Positions 24,106 to 33,109 are shown, counted from the stretch's first letter. The stretch: 56,649 bases of DNA from Candidatus Alistipes avicola (GCA_019118565.1 DWYR01000019.1:1-56649), one strand, 5' to 3'. Program-made: numbers and translations. The notes: generated by a model not told the origin, from the sequence alone.

Positions 24106-25706
24106 TTTCTCCGGAGAAACTGGAGCTGCCGCTCCGCCGATGGGTTCCCGATTGGTTGGGAGTTGTGGGAATTTTTGCCGTAATGCTTCCTGTAGCCATG
24201 TTGAATGGTTCCTATACGGGCAGTATGCTTGAGGTGTCGAATACGCTGGGGACGAATACCGAAGATATTACAATGGGATATTATGCCGCTTCGGCCGGAA
24301 TGGCGATTGCATATCCTGTTGTTCCGAAGATCCTCGGGGCATTTCCCTCGAAGGCGTTGCTTTTGACCGATTTGATGTTGCAATTGCTCTTGAGTTGGAT
24401 TTGCGCCCGATCGCAAAGTGCTGATACGTTGATCACTTGCAGTTTCTTTATCGGATTCTTAAAAGGATTCCTGATGCTTTGGTGCATTCGTCGTGTCAAA
24501 AAGATTTTCAGTCCGAAAGACATTCGAAGTGAATTTTACGCCTATTTTTATCCGTTGGTTTTCGGATGCGGTCAACTCTCGATGATCATTACAGCCGAAT
24601 TGGCCTATCATTATAACTGGAAGTACATGTACTATTTCATGATGCTTTTGTTATTGATGGCTCTGCTCGTCGTTGTCATTTGTTTTCGCCATGATCGTCC
24701 GTTCCGTCGTATTTCGTGGAACGAGTTGCATGTGAGGGAGATGTTCGCCGTCTCTGCCGGGTTGTTGATGCTTATGTATGTTCTCAATTATGGGAAGGTC
24801 CTTGATTGGTTGGCATCTCCGCGTATCTGCCTTTACCTTGTACTGTCTCCGATTCTGATCGCCGTTTTTCTTTGGACACAGTCCCATTCTCGTGCCCCGT
24901 ACGTGAATCTCGAACCGATCTATCAGCCTAAAGCGATCGTGGGATATTTGTATATGATGATCGTCATGTTTTTCAGTACATCCACAACGTTGATGTCCAA
25001 CTATTTGACGACTATCTTACAGGTCGATGCCACACACACCTATACGCTTTACGTCTATCTTTTGCCGGGATATGTGCTCGGAGCGATCGTCTGTTTCTGG
25101 TGGTTCCGTTGGCAGCGATGGCGTTTCCGATTCCTTGTTGCCGGAGGAATGGCCTGTTTTGCTCTCTTTTTCGGGATCCTTTATTTTGGTGTATCTTTCG
25201 AAAGTACGTATGAGAGTCTTTTTTTCCCCATCTTTATCCGCGGAGCGGGAATGATGACACTCATCATCGCCTTTGCACTGTTCGTAACAGAGGAGTTGAA
25301 TCCTAAATTTTTGATATACAATGCTTTCTTTTTAATCGTGAGCCGTTCAGTCTTGGCTCCCGTTTTGGCGACCTCGTTCTATAGCAACACATTGTATCGG
25401 TTGCAACAGAGTTATCAGAATTCGTTGGCTGCGTATTTTTCGATGACCGATCCATTGGCGGTCGTAAAATACACGTCGTCGTTGAATGCTTCTCTGTCCC
25501 AAGGGTGTAGTTATGATGAGGCAGTCCGAATGGCGACCGGATCATTGCAGACGGTGCTCCAACAGCAAAGTTTACTGTTAGCCTTGAAAGAGATTTTGGG
25601 GTGGCTATTTTTTGCTTCGTTGTTTCTTGCGATTGTTTCGCGTTTCATTCCTTTCCATCGAACACTTCGGGTTAAGTTTACCAAAGCGGGCGACGATATG
25701 GTTTAG
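24102..25706 (+). CDS. MFS drug:proton antiporter (DHA2/EmrB-like)
   Basis: A 534-aa polytopic membrane protein with about 14 hydrophobic segments, in the size range of DHA2-family drug exporters. The first segments include WLGVVGIFAVMLPVAMLNGS and SAGMAIAYPVVPKILGAFPS; a large extracytoplasmic loop precedes the last segment (FFASLFLAIVSRFIPF). It starts in an ATGA overlap with the HlyD gene, so its translation is probably coupled to it. The upstream amber codons may therefore reduce its synthesis. It ends at a TAG directly before the operon terminator. Together with the TolC and HlyD genes it would form a MarR-controlled EmrAB-TolC-type pump. Confidence 0.88.
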   Translation: MISPEKLELPLRRWVPDWLGVVGIFAVMLPVAMLNGSYTGSMLEVSNTLGTNTEDITMGYYAASAGMAIAYPVVPKILGAFPSKALLLTDLMLQLLLSWICARSQSADTLITCSFFIGFLKGFLMLWCIRRVKKIFSPKDIRSEFYAYFYPLVFGCGQLSMIITAELAYHYNWKYMYYFMMLLLLMALLVVVICFRHDRPFRRISWNELHVREMFAVSAGLLMLMYVLNYGKVLDWLASPRICLYLVLSPILIAVFLWTQSHSRAPYVNLEPIYQPKAIVGYLYMMIVMFFSTSTTLMSNYLTTILQVDATHTYTLYVYLLPGYVLGAIVCFWWFRWQRWRFRFLVAGGMACFALFFGILYFGVSFESTYESLFFPIFIRGAGMMTLIIAFALFVTEELNPKFLIYNAFFLIVSRSVLAPVLATSFYSNTLYRLQQSYQNSLAAYFSMTDPLAVVKYTSSLNASLSQGCSYDEAVRMATGSLQTVLQQQSLLLALKEILGWLFFASLFLAIVSRFIPFHRTLRVKFTKAGDDMV

Positions 25707-25716
25707 CAGAAGACTG

Positions 25717-25767
25717 AAAAGGGCGAGGCAATCAAGACTCTCTTTTCTTGATTGCCTCGCCCTTTTT
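25717..25767. terminator. Strong bidirectional terminator between the efflux and fimbrial operons
   Basis: A perfect 20-bp stem (25717-25736 with 25747-25766) with a 10-nt loop, A-rich on one flank and T-rich on the other. It lies 10 nt after the MFS stop and 35 nt after the end of the convergent fimbrial operon. Confidence 0.9.
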
Positions 25768-25801
25768 GTTTCTTGCGGAAAAGTTTATTCCGGGAAGTCT
25801 G

Positions 25802-28117
25802 CTAATATATATATTCTACCGGCGATTTTTTGAATCTCAGGACACGGGTATCCTTTGTGCCGGCTCCGTTTTGTGTCAGATAAAGCCCGGCCATACTGCC
25901 AGCCATATACCAACCGGACCCTTCCGGGGAGTAAACGCCGAACAGGATGTTATTGTAGTGGTTGGAGTGTTTGATGCCGTCGTTATTCCATTGAGCGCCT
26001 GGACCGTACCATACGATGGCTTCGTGCTCCGGAAAATCCGGACTCGACATTCCGATGCAAAGCAGGTCCGTTGCCTGTACGCTGCCGATCGTTAAATCGT
26101 TGCGTCTTCGTTGTTCCCGGTTGATCCGGCTGTGTCCATTCCAGGGATTCCGCAGTTGGTGAGAACCGCTCCACATGACCCAAACGTAATCGGTGGCATC
26201 GAAGATGCGATTGAACTCCTCCATTGACGGGAGCTCATAACCGTCCGGAGCCAGTGTCGTAGCCGGGAGTTTGTTGATATGGACGGAGGAACTGGTCGAG
26301 AATCCATCCATCACCAGAATTCCATCCTTTTCGATGACTCGCATCCCTTTGCCGCTGTCTCCCTGATAGGCCCATCCCCAGAGTTCGTAGAACTCTTCTG
26401 CGGAACAATCCCTCAAATAGTCGAGTACGTTTTTCCCGGCGAGAGCAGCCGGATCCGAGGTACAGAGTATTTGGTCTTCGAAGTCACGGGAGTTTCCACG
26501 TGCATTGTATTTGCACCACCATACGCCATGAAACCAGGTGACGGGTAGTCCGTAGTTGCGTCGCGAGATGCGGTAACATTCCCTCTCGGAGCCGTCTGCC
26601 GCATTGCAGATGACGAGCGTTGCTTCCTGAATGCGACCGTCCGCTTTCGGATCGTTCGGACGCCAGCCTCCTAAAACCCGGATGACAAGATTGGATTCTT
26701 CGCTTGGAACGAGCTGAATCCAGGCATCTTCTCCTTCGGGAAATTCAACTTGAAGTTCTTTCTCGGCCGGAAGAATGAATCGTCCCAGTTCATTGTCCAC
26801 GTATCGGTCGAAATCGAAGGCATAGGAGTCGATGTCGAAAGCAATCTCACCCTCCAACCGTACGGGATTGGCCAGAAGCCGGATCGTGAGTCTGTCTTCG
26901 GGATAGATATTATTCAATCCTTTACGACGGAATTGGATATCCAACTCTTCAGCTGCCATACCGGGGGTATAAAGCGGTTTGCTGATCCGGAACCTGTTTT
27001 TCCCGGGGACTCCGCGCGTGGTCCCGATGGCCTCTATGGTCAGATGTCCCATTTCGGAAGGGATGATTTCGAGTTCGTCGTTGCAATCCAACACCAACAG
27101 AAAATCCGCATGGCTATGAGAAAGGGTGAGTCGAGCCCCGTCTCCGGAGATCTCTGCCCCCAGCGGAAGTTCCGATTGTTCCGTATCGATCACGATTTGT
27201 TGTCCCAGGTCCGGATATAGATTCGTATCTTCTCCGTTTTCCCAGGATTCGATTGTGAACTGTATGTCTTGATCCGCCTCGTCTTTTGTGAGAGTGATCG
27301 TGTAGATGTGGTTCCGTTGAATCTGTGCGGGAATTTTAGCTTCGAGCAAGCATGGTTTCCCATGTACGATCGCCTCGGCTCGCAACAGGGCCTCCGGATT
27401 CTGTTGCTCGTAAAGATAGGCGACCCCTTCCGTATCTTCCGTGAAAGGAGAGGAGGGGTGGGTCGTTATCTGGCCGGATTCCGAATCTTCGATCTCGTTG
27501 TTGGAGAATAGTCTGGTTTGTAAAGCGCAATTCTCCCAGGTAAGGCTTTTGATTTCGGCTTTTCCTACTGTTCGGATTCGCAGGTCGAAACGGGCAAATC
27601 CGCGGGATAGCCGAATCGAATTCGATCGATCGGACGATATTTCGGTAGATCCGGAGATGAACTGGATCGGGGTCCCTCTCTCGATCCCGATGTATGTCGA
27701 GAGCCATTCCTCCTCGGTGCAACCTTCGGCGAGAAGTTTGTTCAGATCGAGTTGGTCTGTCGAAAGGTTCAATACGTATAGTGTCCCGTCGTTTCGGTCG
27801 ATTTCGAATCCGAAGCCCTTTTCCGAGTCGGTGGGGTGGTCGTAAATTGCAACCATTTGCCCTTCTTCGAACAGACAGGCTCGAAGATTTTTCAATAGAT
27901 CTTCGTCCGGAGTAGTCCCCCCGGCAGATTCATAAGAGGAAAGTTCTACCGAAACGAACAGACTTGGAGTGATCGGGTCCGGACCGGGCCCGGGGCCCGG
28001 GTCGGGAGTGGGAGTCGGCTCTACACCTGGATCCGTTTTCGCGCAGGAGATCGCTCCTGCAAAAACAAATAAAAGGGAGGCCAGAATCGCATTTATTTTT
28101 CGTTTCATCTTTTTCAA
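25802..28117 (-). CDS. Fimbrillin-like surface lipoprotein A, 771 aa
   Basis: The lipoprotein signal has lipobox AGAISC (Cys about 25). A Pro/Gly-rich linker (PTPTPDPGPGPGPDPITP) connects to an N-terminal domain resembling Bacteroidota fimbrillin/Mfa2-type proteins, including ISGSTEISSDRSNSIRLSRG and FARFDLRIRTVGKAEIKSL. A middle beta-rich region follows. The C-terminal domain (from about GGWRPNDPKADGRIQEATLV) continues with WWCKYNARGNSRDFEDQI and LAPDGYELPSMEEFNRIFDA and ends KSPVEYIY; it is shared with the neighbouring protein. The WWCKYN and DGYELPS elements recall C-type-lectin-like or paralogous (FISUMP-like) domains seen in tip adhesins; this is inference. It is third in a minus-strand operon. 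Confidence 0.75.
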   Translation of the reverse strand: MKKMKRKINAILASLLFVFAGAISCAKTDPGVEPTPTPDPGPGPGPDPITPSLFVSVELSSYESAGGTTPDEDLLKNLRACLFEEGQMVAIYDHPTDSEKGFGFEIDRNDGTLYVLNLSTDQLDLNKLLAEGCTEEEWLSTYIGIERGTPIQFISGSTEISSDRSNSIRLSRGFARFDLRIRTVGKAEIKSLTWENCALQTRLFSNNEIEDSESGQITTHPSSPFTEDTEGVAYLYEQQNPEALLRAEAIVHGKPCLLEAKIPAQIQRNHIYTITLTKDEADQDIQFTIESWENGEDTNLYPDLGQQIVIDTEQSELPLGAEISGDGARLTLSHSHADFLLVLDCNDELEIIPSEMGHLTIEAIGTTRGVPGKNRFRISKPLYTPGMAAEELDIQFRRKGLNNIYPEDRLTIRLLANPVRLEGEIAFDIDSYAFDFDRYVDNELGRFILPAEKELQVEFPEGEDAWIQLVPSEESNLVIRVLGGWRPNDPKADGRIQEATLVICNAADGSERECYRISRRNYGLPVTWFHGVWWCKYNARGNSRDFEDQILCTSDPAALAGKNVLDYLRDCSAEEFYELWGWAYQGDSGKGMRVIEKDGILVMDGFSTSSSVHINKLPATTLAPDGYELPSMEEFNRIFDATDYVWVMWSGSHQLRNPWNGHSRINREQRRRNDLTIGSVQATDLLCIGMSSPDFPEHEAIVWYGPGAQWNNDGIKHSNHYNNILFGVYSPEGSGWYMAGSMAGLYLTQNGAGTKDTRVLRFKKSPVEYIY

Positions 28118-28127
28118 AGTTTTGTTG

Positions 28128-30374
28128 TTATTCGTAAATGTACTCTACCGGACTTTTTATGCACCGAATGACCCTGGTCTTGGTTGAGTTTTGGTTGACG
28201 AATTTCAACCAGTTCTGGTTCGGTCGGTCATTTTGTGCATAACCTTCCATAATCCATGAATTCGCACTGTTCCCATAGGTTGCCAACAGCAGTGTCATTC
28301 TCGAAATACTGCCGGGAGATGTGTTCCATTGATGCCCCAGTCCGTAAAGGATCCAGCAGCCCGTTCCGGAGCGGAATTCATAGAGAGATACTATTCCGTA
28401 ATGCTCTCCCAGAAAAGAAACATCTCGTTCGATGATCCGGACCGAGATCTCATCCCCGGCTCCATTTTGATAGGTCCGCGAACCCACTCCTCCGATGTTG
28501 TAGTTGTTCGAGCCGCTGAAGAAGGCATAATCGTCGTAGTCCGGAAGTTGGTATCCGTCTGGGGCCATGTAGGTTGGATCAAGTGTCCCGAAATTTTGTG
28601 CCGAACCCAGCATCCCTTCGTGGTAGAAAGCCGTTCCGTCGTGACGTAGAGGCAAGCCTTGTTGATTCCCGCCTTGGTATTGATCGCCCATCAAACGCAG
28701 CAGTTCTTCTTCGTTGCAATCGTTCAGGTAGTCGGCCAGTTCTTCGTTGATCGCCGGATCGGCTTGAATCGAGATTTGATCTTCGAACGATTTTACATGG
28801 CCGCGCAGATTGTATTTACACCACCAGGTTTCTCCTATTTTTACGACCGGGAGGCCTTGGTTGCGACGCCGGATCGAGTAACTTTCCGAATAACTTTCGT
28901 CGGAATCGGAGAGGATCAGTCTCCCCTCCTGGATACGTCCGTCGGCTTTGGGATCGTTGGGTTTCCAGCCCCCCAGGATACGCAATTCATTCCCGTCTTG
29001 CGAGAGAGTCATCCACGGGTCTTCGTCCGGATCGAATTCCAGACGGGCCGTTTTTCCTTCCGGCAGGGTGATGCGCCCCAATTCGCCGTCGATATAGCGT
29101 CCGAAATCGCAGATGCCGTTTTCGTCCAACTTGATTGCTCCGCTCAACAGAACGGGGTTCGGTTCGAATACCAGAACGATTCGTCCTGAATAGAGTTGAT
29201 CCCGATGAATATTCAGGTGCAGATAGGATTGTTTCTCGTGAGGCATTCGATGAGCACAGGAGACTGCAACGAAGGCGATCGGTTCCAATGTTTTGGTGCG
29301 GGCTTCGACCGTAGCGGTCACTCCGCGGGCATCACCTTCGATACTGACCTCGGCCTCGGCTTCAGCCTTCAGTGCCAGTTTGAATTCTCCTCCTCGATGG
29401 GATATGAAAAGTGTGTCCAACGATGCATTTACCCGGACGTTTCCCGGAAGAATTGACGAGTCGATATCGATGATTCCTTTCGAATCGGGTAAAGCTTCGG
29501 TCGTGTGGTTTGTTTCCCATCCTTCTGCGACGATCGAAAGCGAAACGTCGGCTCCTTTCCCATGTACTTGCAGGGTGTAGATTCGATTCCGAAGAATTTG
29601 CGCCGGAAATGTAGCGACCATTCGATGGAGTCCTCCTTCGAATTCCACGATGGCTTCGGCTGACAATCCTTCATTCCCCTGTTCGCAAAGATAGAGCAGA
29701 GTCTCACGTCCGTTTCCCAACGGGGCATCCGTGTAATCGATCGTGAAATCCGATTTGTCAGTTGGTTCGAGGGTTTCCGAATTCGGCTGTTCGTTCACGT
29801 ATCCTTTGTCGGCGATGCCACGGATCGTTATGTGATGAACCGTAACGCCTCGATCCGGGTTGAAGAGATCGATCCGGGCCACGCTGCGTCGCATGCGAAT
29901 CGATGGGACGGTTGTATTTTGTGTCTTGATCTCGGTCGATCCCGTCATGAGAAACCGATCGCCCGCCATGCGATCGACAGTTGTACTGTGGAGGAGGAAG
30001 GCTTCGAGGGAGGTGCTCTCAGGTTCTACCTGGCTGAAGATCCCCGTTTCGTCGTTTGCAACGAAGCGAAGATCTCCCGATAACTCCTTGAGCGGGAACG
30101 TGTAGGTCCCTTCTGCATCGGATTCGATCCCCGGAACGATCTCCCGAAGGATTCCCTCCGAGAAACGATAGCCGATTACCTGTCTGATGGCGGTATTGTC
30201 CGAATTGCCGTTTGCGACCGAATTTTTTGCAGTTGCGAGACTTTCTGTTTCCAGTTGTACGGTGAACATTCCGCCCCTTTGGGGTGATGTCGGCGACTCG
30301 TCCGGTATTTGGCTACATCCTTGTAATAGAGCCATTCCGGTTAAGGTCGGGAATAGGTATTTCAAGATATTCAT
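28128..30374 (-). CDS. Fimbrillin-like surface lipoprotein B, 748 aa
   Basis: The signal peptide ends with lipobox MALLQGCSQ (Cys about 20). The N-terminal half resembles fimbrillins (FLMTGSTEIKTQNTTVPSIR; MRRSVARIDLFNPDRGVTVH; ATFPAQILRNRIYTLQVHG). The C-terminal half is clearly paralogous to the next gene: GGWKPNDPKADGRIQEGRLI, TWWCKYNLRGHVKSFEDQI, YMAPDGYQLPDYDDYAFF and the ending KSPVEYIYE. The two proteins may be minor or tip components of one surface fibre or alternative adhesins. It lies 24 nt after the metzincin-motif gene and 10 nt before lipoprotein A, so all three are co-transcribed. Confidence 0.75.
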   Translation of the reverse strand: MNILKYLFPTLTGMALLQGCSQIPDESPTSPQRGGMFTVQLETESLATAKNSVANGNSDNTAIRQVIGYRFSEGILREIVPGIESDAEGTYTFPLKELSGDLRFVANDETGIFSQVEPESTSLEAFLLHSTTVDRMAGDRFLMTGSTEIKTQNTTVPSIRMRRSVARIDLFNPDRGVTVHHITIRGIADKGYVNEQPNSETLEPTDKSDFTIDYTDAPLGNGRETLLYLCEQGNEGLSAEAIVEFEGGLHRMVATFPAQILRNRIYTLQVHGKGADVSLSIVAEGWETNHTTEALPDSKGIIDIDSSILPGNVRVNASLDTLFISHRGGEFKLALKAEAEAEVSIEGDARGVTATVEARTKTLEPIAFVAVSCAHRMPHEKQSYLHLNIHRDQLYSGRIVLVFEPNPVLLSGAIKLDENGICDFGRYIDGELGRITLPEGKTARLEFDPDEDPWMTLSQDGNELRILGGWKPNDPKADGRIQEGRLILSDSDESYSESYSIRRRNQGLPVVKIGETWWCKYNLRGHVKSFEDQISIQADPAINEELADYLNDCNEEELLRLMGDQYQGGNQQGLPLRHDGTAFYHEGMLGSAQNFGTLDPTYMAPDGYQLPDYDDYAFFSGSNNYNIGGVGSRTYQNGAGDEISVRIIERDVSFLGEHYGIVSLYEFRSGTGCWILYGLGHQWNTSPGSISRMTLLLATYGNSANSWIMEGYAQNDRPNQNWLKFVNQNSTKTRVIRCIKSPVEYIYE

Positions 30375-30398
30375 TACTGTCGTGTCGATTTTTCGTGT

Positions 30399-32255
30399 TT
30401 AGTACTTATTCGGATTTTGTGCGCTGTTCAAGTAAAGCGGCGAGTCGATAGGCATCTCCTGAATGTGGTCGACATAAAAATGGTTCATCAACTCCTGGGC
30501 CCAAGGGCCGTAGGTGAAGGAACTGGAGTGGCTGTAACCCATGACGTGTCCCAATTCGTGGAACATGATCTCGCAGGAATAGCTGTTGAAGTAGTGTTGG
30601 AACCAAGCCTGTTGATAGGCTCCGAATACACTGCCTCCTCCCAGACCGATTACGCCGTTCCCGGGATAGACCAGCCCGACATTCAGGGTCCGTTTTTGCC
30701 TCATTTGTCGGAGGACCGTCTCGACGGAAACTTTGTCGTTAACCCCTCCGTTGCCGTAAAGGCGATCGGCATTTGCACGTAAAATCTCTTCGTGTTCCGG
30801 CATGTCGATCATGTAGGTGAAGTTCAGGAAAAGAGCGACCACTTCACGGCAATGTACCGGCCTGATCCCCATCCAGTTCCCGACGGGACCTCCGTCCGGA
30901 AGTTCGGGATCTCCTCCGTACAGGGCGAATCCGATGGTCCATCCATGCTCGATGGCTTCGAGTTTTTTCCAGAAGGGATCGTCCGATGAGATTCGAAATT
31001 CCGCATCTTGCAGTTCGGAAAGGGAGACTGGTTCCATTTCGAGAATTTTTCCCGATTCGGTGCGGGTAACCGTTGTTTTCGTCGCCATCGGGAGATCTCC
31101 GTAGAAATCGACGAAAGCAGGGACCCGGTCGAAATAGGCCAGGTCGAAGAACTCCTCGCTGATCGATGGGATTCGGGCTTGTATGAGAACATCCGACAGA
31201 TCGCGTGGCGAATAGAACCGTGCGTGCAGCAAGCCGTCGTCTGAAATGGAGATTTGAAGCGGGTCGGCCGTGTTGAAAGAGCGTTGGGATCCGTCCGTGT
31301 AGACCGAGTACGGTTCGTCGTCTTGCAAGATGTAGTTCGGTTTTGCCTTTTCAAGAGAGCGCTCCGTGATAAAGAGCGTTGCCGAACGATCATCGGGGTG
31401 TTCCACTTGCGTGTGGATGTGTTCGATGGTGTTGGGCCGTATCTCTTGCAGGGTGAAGTCATAGGTACGTCGAATCGTAAATCCTCTGTAATTGCGTGTT
31501 GTCAATTCTATTTCACCGCTGAGGGGAGTTTCTTCGACGGAAGGAAGGAGAAGATAGGAGCTTCTTGTTCCGAGATCCATCGTGAAGTCAATTCCGTCGC
31601 TTGCTCCCGAAAACTGGCCGCTTCCGGAGAACTCGGTGAGGAAAAGGGGAGACTCCAATGTGACGTTTTGTGTCAGAAGGGCAGTTTCGACATACGGGTT
31701 GTTAAAGTCAAACGAGAAATCCGTTCGTCCGATGATCCTTTTCTGAACGATCTGATCGTTTGTTGTCGAGATCAATTCATCTCCGGAAGGATCGGAACGA
31801 CGAACTACCGTAAACGGTGTTCGGGAATAGAAATACTCTGCTTCGAGAGGCTTTTGAATATCGGAAGGGAATCGCAACCAAACTTCGTCGAGATTCCGAA
31901 TCGGAGAGATCGTCGCCCCATCGCGGGTTTCGTCCCCTATGATTCCCAGGATCGACAGAGTATAAGAACCCTCTTGCAACCCTTCGATCTTTATTTCGGA
32001 AGAGTTCGGATCGTAGAGACTTTTGATACCCTCGATCGTCGATCCTTGCGCATCGACGATACAGAACTCCACTCGATCGTACTTTGCGTCGAGTCGTATA
32101 TTTGAGGACCGGGAGGTTGCATCGTCGAATCCGTCGTATTGCAATTTGAAAACGATCCCGCTCGTCTCCCGACGGGAGGTCTCCTCCCAGGGATCGGATT
32201 GGCATGCCGTTAAGAAAAGAATGCAATACAATAAAACATGCGTGATTCTGTTCAT
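30399..32255 (-). CDS. Metzincin-motif lipoprotein with fimbrillin-like N-terminus, 618 aa
   Basis: First gene of the operon. The lipobox is ILFLTACQSD (Cys about 18). The N-terminal region (GIVFKLQYDGFDD; GLQEGSYTLSILGIIGD) looks like the beta-rich part of Bacteroidota fimbrial or anchor proteins. The C-terminal region carries a full zinc-binding HExxHxxGxxH motif (FHELGHVMGYSHSSSFTYG; His566, Glu567, His570, His576), with a following Met590 that could be the Met-turn. A surface zinc protease in an operon with two fimbrillin-like lipoproteins suggests a role in processing or target cleavage. The specific peptidase family is not assigned. Confidence 0.78.
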   Translation of the reverse strand: MNRITHVLLYCILFLTACQSDPWEETSRRETSGIVFKLQYDGFDDATSRSSNIRLDAKYDRVEFCIVDAQGSTIEGIKSLYDPNSSEIKIEGLQEGSYTLSILGIIGDETRDGATISPIRNLDEVWLRFPSDIQKPLEAEYFYSRTPFTVVRRSDPSGDELISTTNDQIVQKRIIGRTDFSFDFNNPYVETALLTQNVTLESPLFLTEFSGSGQFSGASDGIDFTMDLGTRSSYLLLPSVEETPLSGEIELTTRNYRGFTIRRTYDFTLQEIRPNTIEHIHTQVEHPDDRSATLFITERSLEKAKPNYILQDDEPYSVYTDGSQRSFNTADPLQISISDDGLLHARFYSPRDLSDVLIQARIPSISEEFFDLAYFDRVPAFVDFYGDLPMATKTTVTRTESGKILEMEPVSLSELQDAEFRISSDDPFWKKLEAIEHGWTIGFALYGGDPELPDGGPVGNWMGIRPVHCREVVALFLNFTYMIDMPEHEEILRANADRLYGNGGVNDKVSVETVLRQMRQKRTLNVGLVYPGNGVIGLGGGSVFGAYQQAWFQHYFNSYSCEIMFHELGHVMGYSHSSSFTYGPWAQELMNHFYVDHIQEMPIDSPLYLNSAQNPNKY

Positions 32256-32328
32256 TTGTTTTGGTGTTTATAGTATATTTGTAACGTTGTCTCGTTTGAA
32301 TTTGAGACCCTCTCTTTTGAGAGTCGTG

Positions 32329-32336
32329 CAAAAATA
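32329..32336 (-). promoter_or_regulatory. Fimbrial operon -7 element (activator-type promoter)
   Basis: TATTTTTG on the minus strand (32336-32329) fits the Bacteroidota -7 element; the predicted start is near 32322. No TTTG is present 19-22 nt upstream, so a bound activator may be required. The 67-nt leader can form two hairpins: CTCTC/GAGAG (around 32311-32324) and GTCTC/GAGAC (around 32289-32308). Confidence 0.5.
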
Positions 32337-32358
32337 GAATAGGGGAGAATATTTTGGC

Positions 32359-32372
32359 GTAACATTTGTTAC
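32359..32372. promoter_or_regulatory. Perfect palindrome GTAACA-TT-TGTTAC, candidate Crp/Fnr-family operator
   Basis: A 6-bp perfect inverted repeat with a 2-nt centre lies in the divergent region between the fimbrial operon and the Crp/Fnr gene. Its centre (32365.5) is about 43 bp upstream of the predicted fimbrial start, the class II activator distance. It is also 40 bp before the regulator's ATG, so it could serve autoregulation. Confidence 0.55.
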
Positions 32373-32405
32373 GGGCATGTGCATTCGGCTGAGAAGTAAT
32401 TGATT

Positions 32406-33017
32406 ATGGACTTCGAAATTTATGAAGCACCTCTTTTCAGAGGGTGCGACCGCCGGGTTGTGGACGAGGTGCTCGCCCTCTCCCCCAGTCGTATGAGCAT
32501 TTATAAAAAGGGTGATTTCATCGCCATGCAGCACAGCGTTTGCCGTTCGCTGTATATCTTGTGCAAGGGAAGCGTGTGTTTGCAGATGAGCAGCGAAGAG
32601 GGGCGTGAATTTACGCTCGATACGCTAGCCGCACCCGATGTGTTGGCCTCGGCTTTTATTTTCGGGACGGAGAATATCCTGCCGGTTTCTATCATTGCCA
32701 ACACGGATTGCCATTTTCTGGTAATCAGCAAGGAGTGCGTTTCTCTTCTTGTCGAACGGGACAAAAAGGTTTTGCATAACTTTCTTACTATTTTGTCGGA
32801 TCACAGCCTTTTCCTGAGTCGCAAATTGGAACAATTCGCGTTGCAGACGCTTTCGTCCCGATTGATAGGTTATCTCAGGAACAACCATGCGGTTCAAAAT
32901 CTTCAGGAGACAGCATTTATTTTGGGGGTAACTCGTCCCTCCCTTTCCCGTACTGTTTCGCAACTCGTTCGCCAAGGGATCATTCGCAAGTCGGAGAAGG
33001 GGTACATATTGTCTTGA
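32406..33017 (+). CDS. Crp/Fnr-family transcriptional regulator
   Basis: A 203-aa regulator starting at the ATG 32406 (MDFEIYEAPLFRGCDRRVVD). An upstream in-frame TTG at 32400 is not preferred. The N-terminal cyclic-nucleotide-binding-like beta roll (YKKGDFIAMQHSVCRSLYIL; CKGSVCLQMSSEEGREFTL) is followed by the dimer helix and a C-terminal winged helix (LQETAFILGVTRPSLSRTVS, QLVRQGIIRKSEKGYILS). There is no N-terminal Cys cluster of the Fnr type, so the signal is not oxygen sensing by a 4Fe-4S cluster of that kind; the ligand is unknown. The gene diverges from the fimbrial operon and probably regulates it. Confidence 0.9.
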   Translation: MDFEIYEAPLFRGCDRRVVDEVLALSPSRMSIYKKGDFIAMQHSVCRSLYILCKGSVCLQMSSEEGREFTLDTLAAPDVLASAFIFGTENILPVSIIANTDCHFLVISKECVSLLVERDKKVLHNFLTILSDHSLFLSRKLEQFALQTLSSRLIGYLRNNHAVQNLQETAFILGVTRPSLSRTVSQLVRQGIIRKSEKGYILS

Positions 33018-33073
33018 TGGTTTGAAGCATCAAAAGGGAATGCCCCTTTTGGTTGGGGAAAATATATCGTAAA

Positions 33074-33103
33074 AATGCCCGGTCGATTTACTCGCCGGGC
33101 ATT
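33074..33103. terminator. Bidirectional terminator between the regulator and the lysis-like module
   Basis: A 9-bp stem AATGCCCGG/CCGGGCATT with a 12-nt loop. On the minus strand it is followed by a T run and begins 6 nt after the last gene of the lysis-like module. On the plus strand a weaker T-rich stretch follows. Confidence 0.75.
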
Positions 33104-33109
33104 CTAATT

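Noticed and set aside
21679..25706. Genome-wide recoding of TAG to an amino acid
   Set aside because: TAG serves as the ordinary stop of intact genes here (2057-2059, 9296-9298 and 13781-13783), so wholesale recoding is unlikely; limited suppression remains possible.
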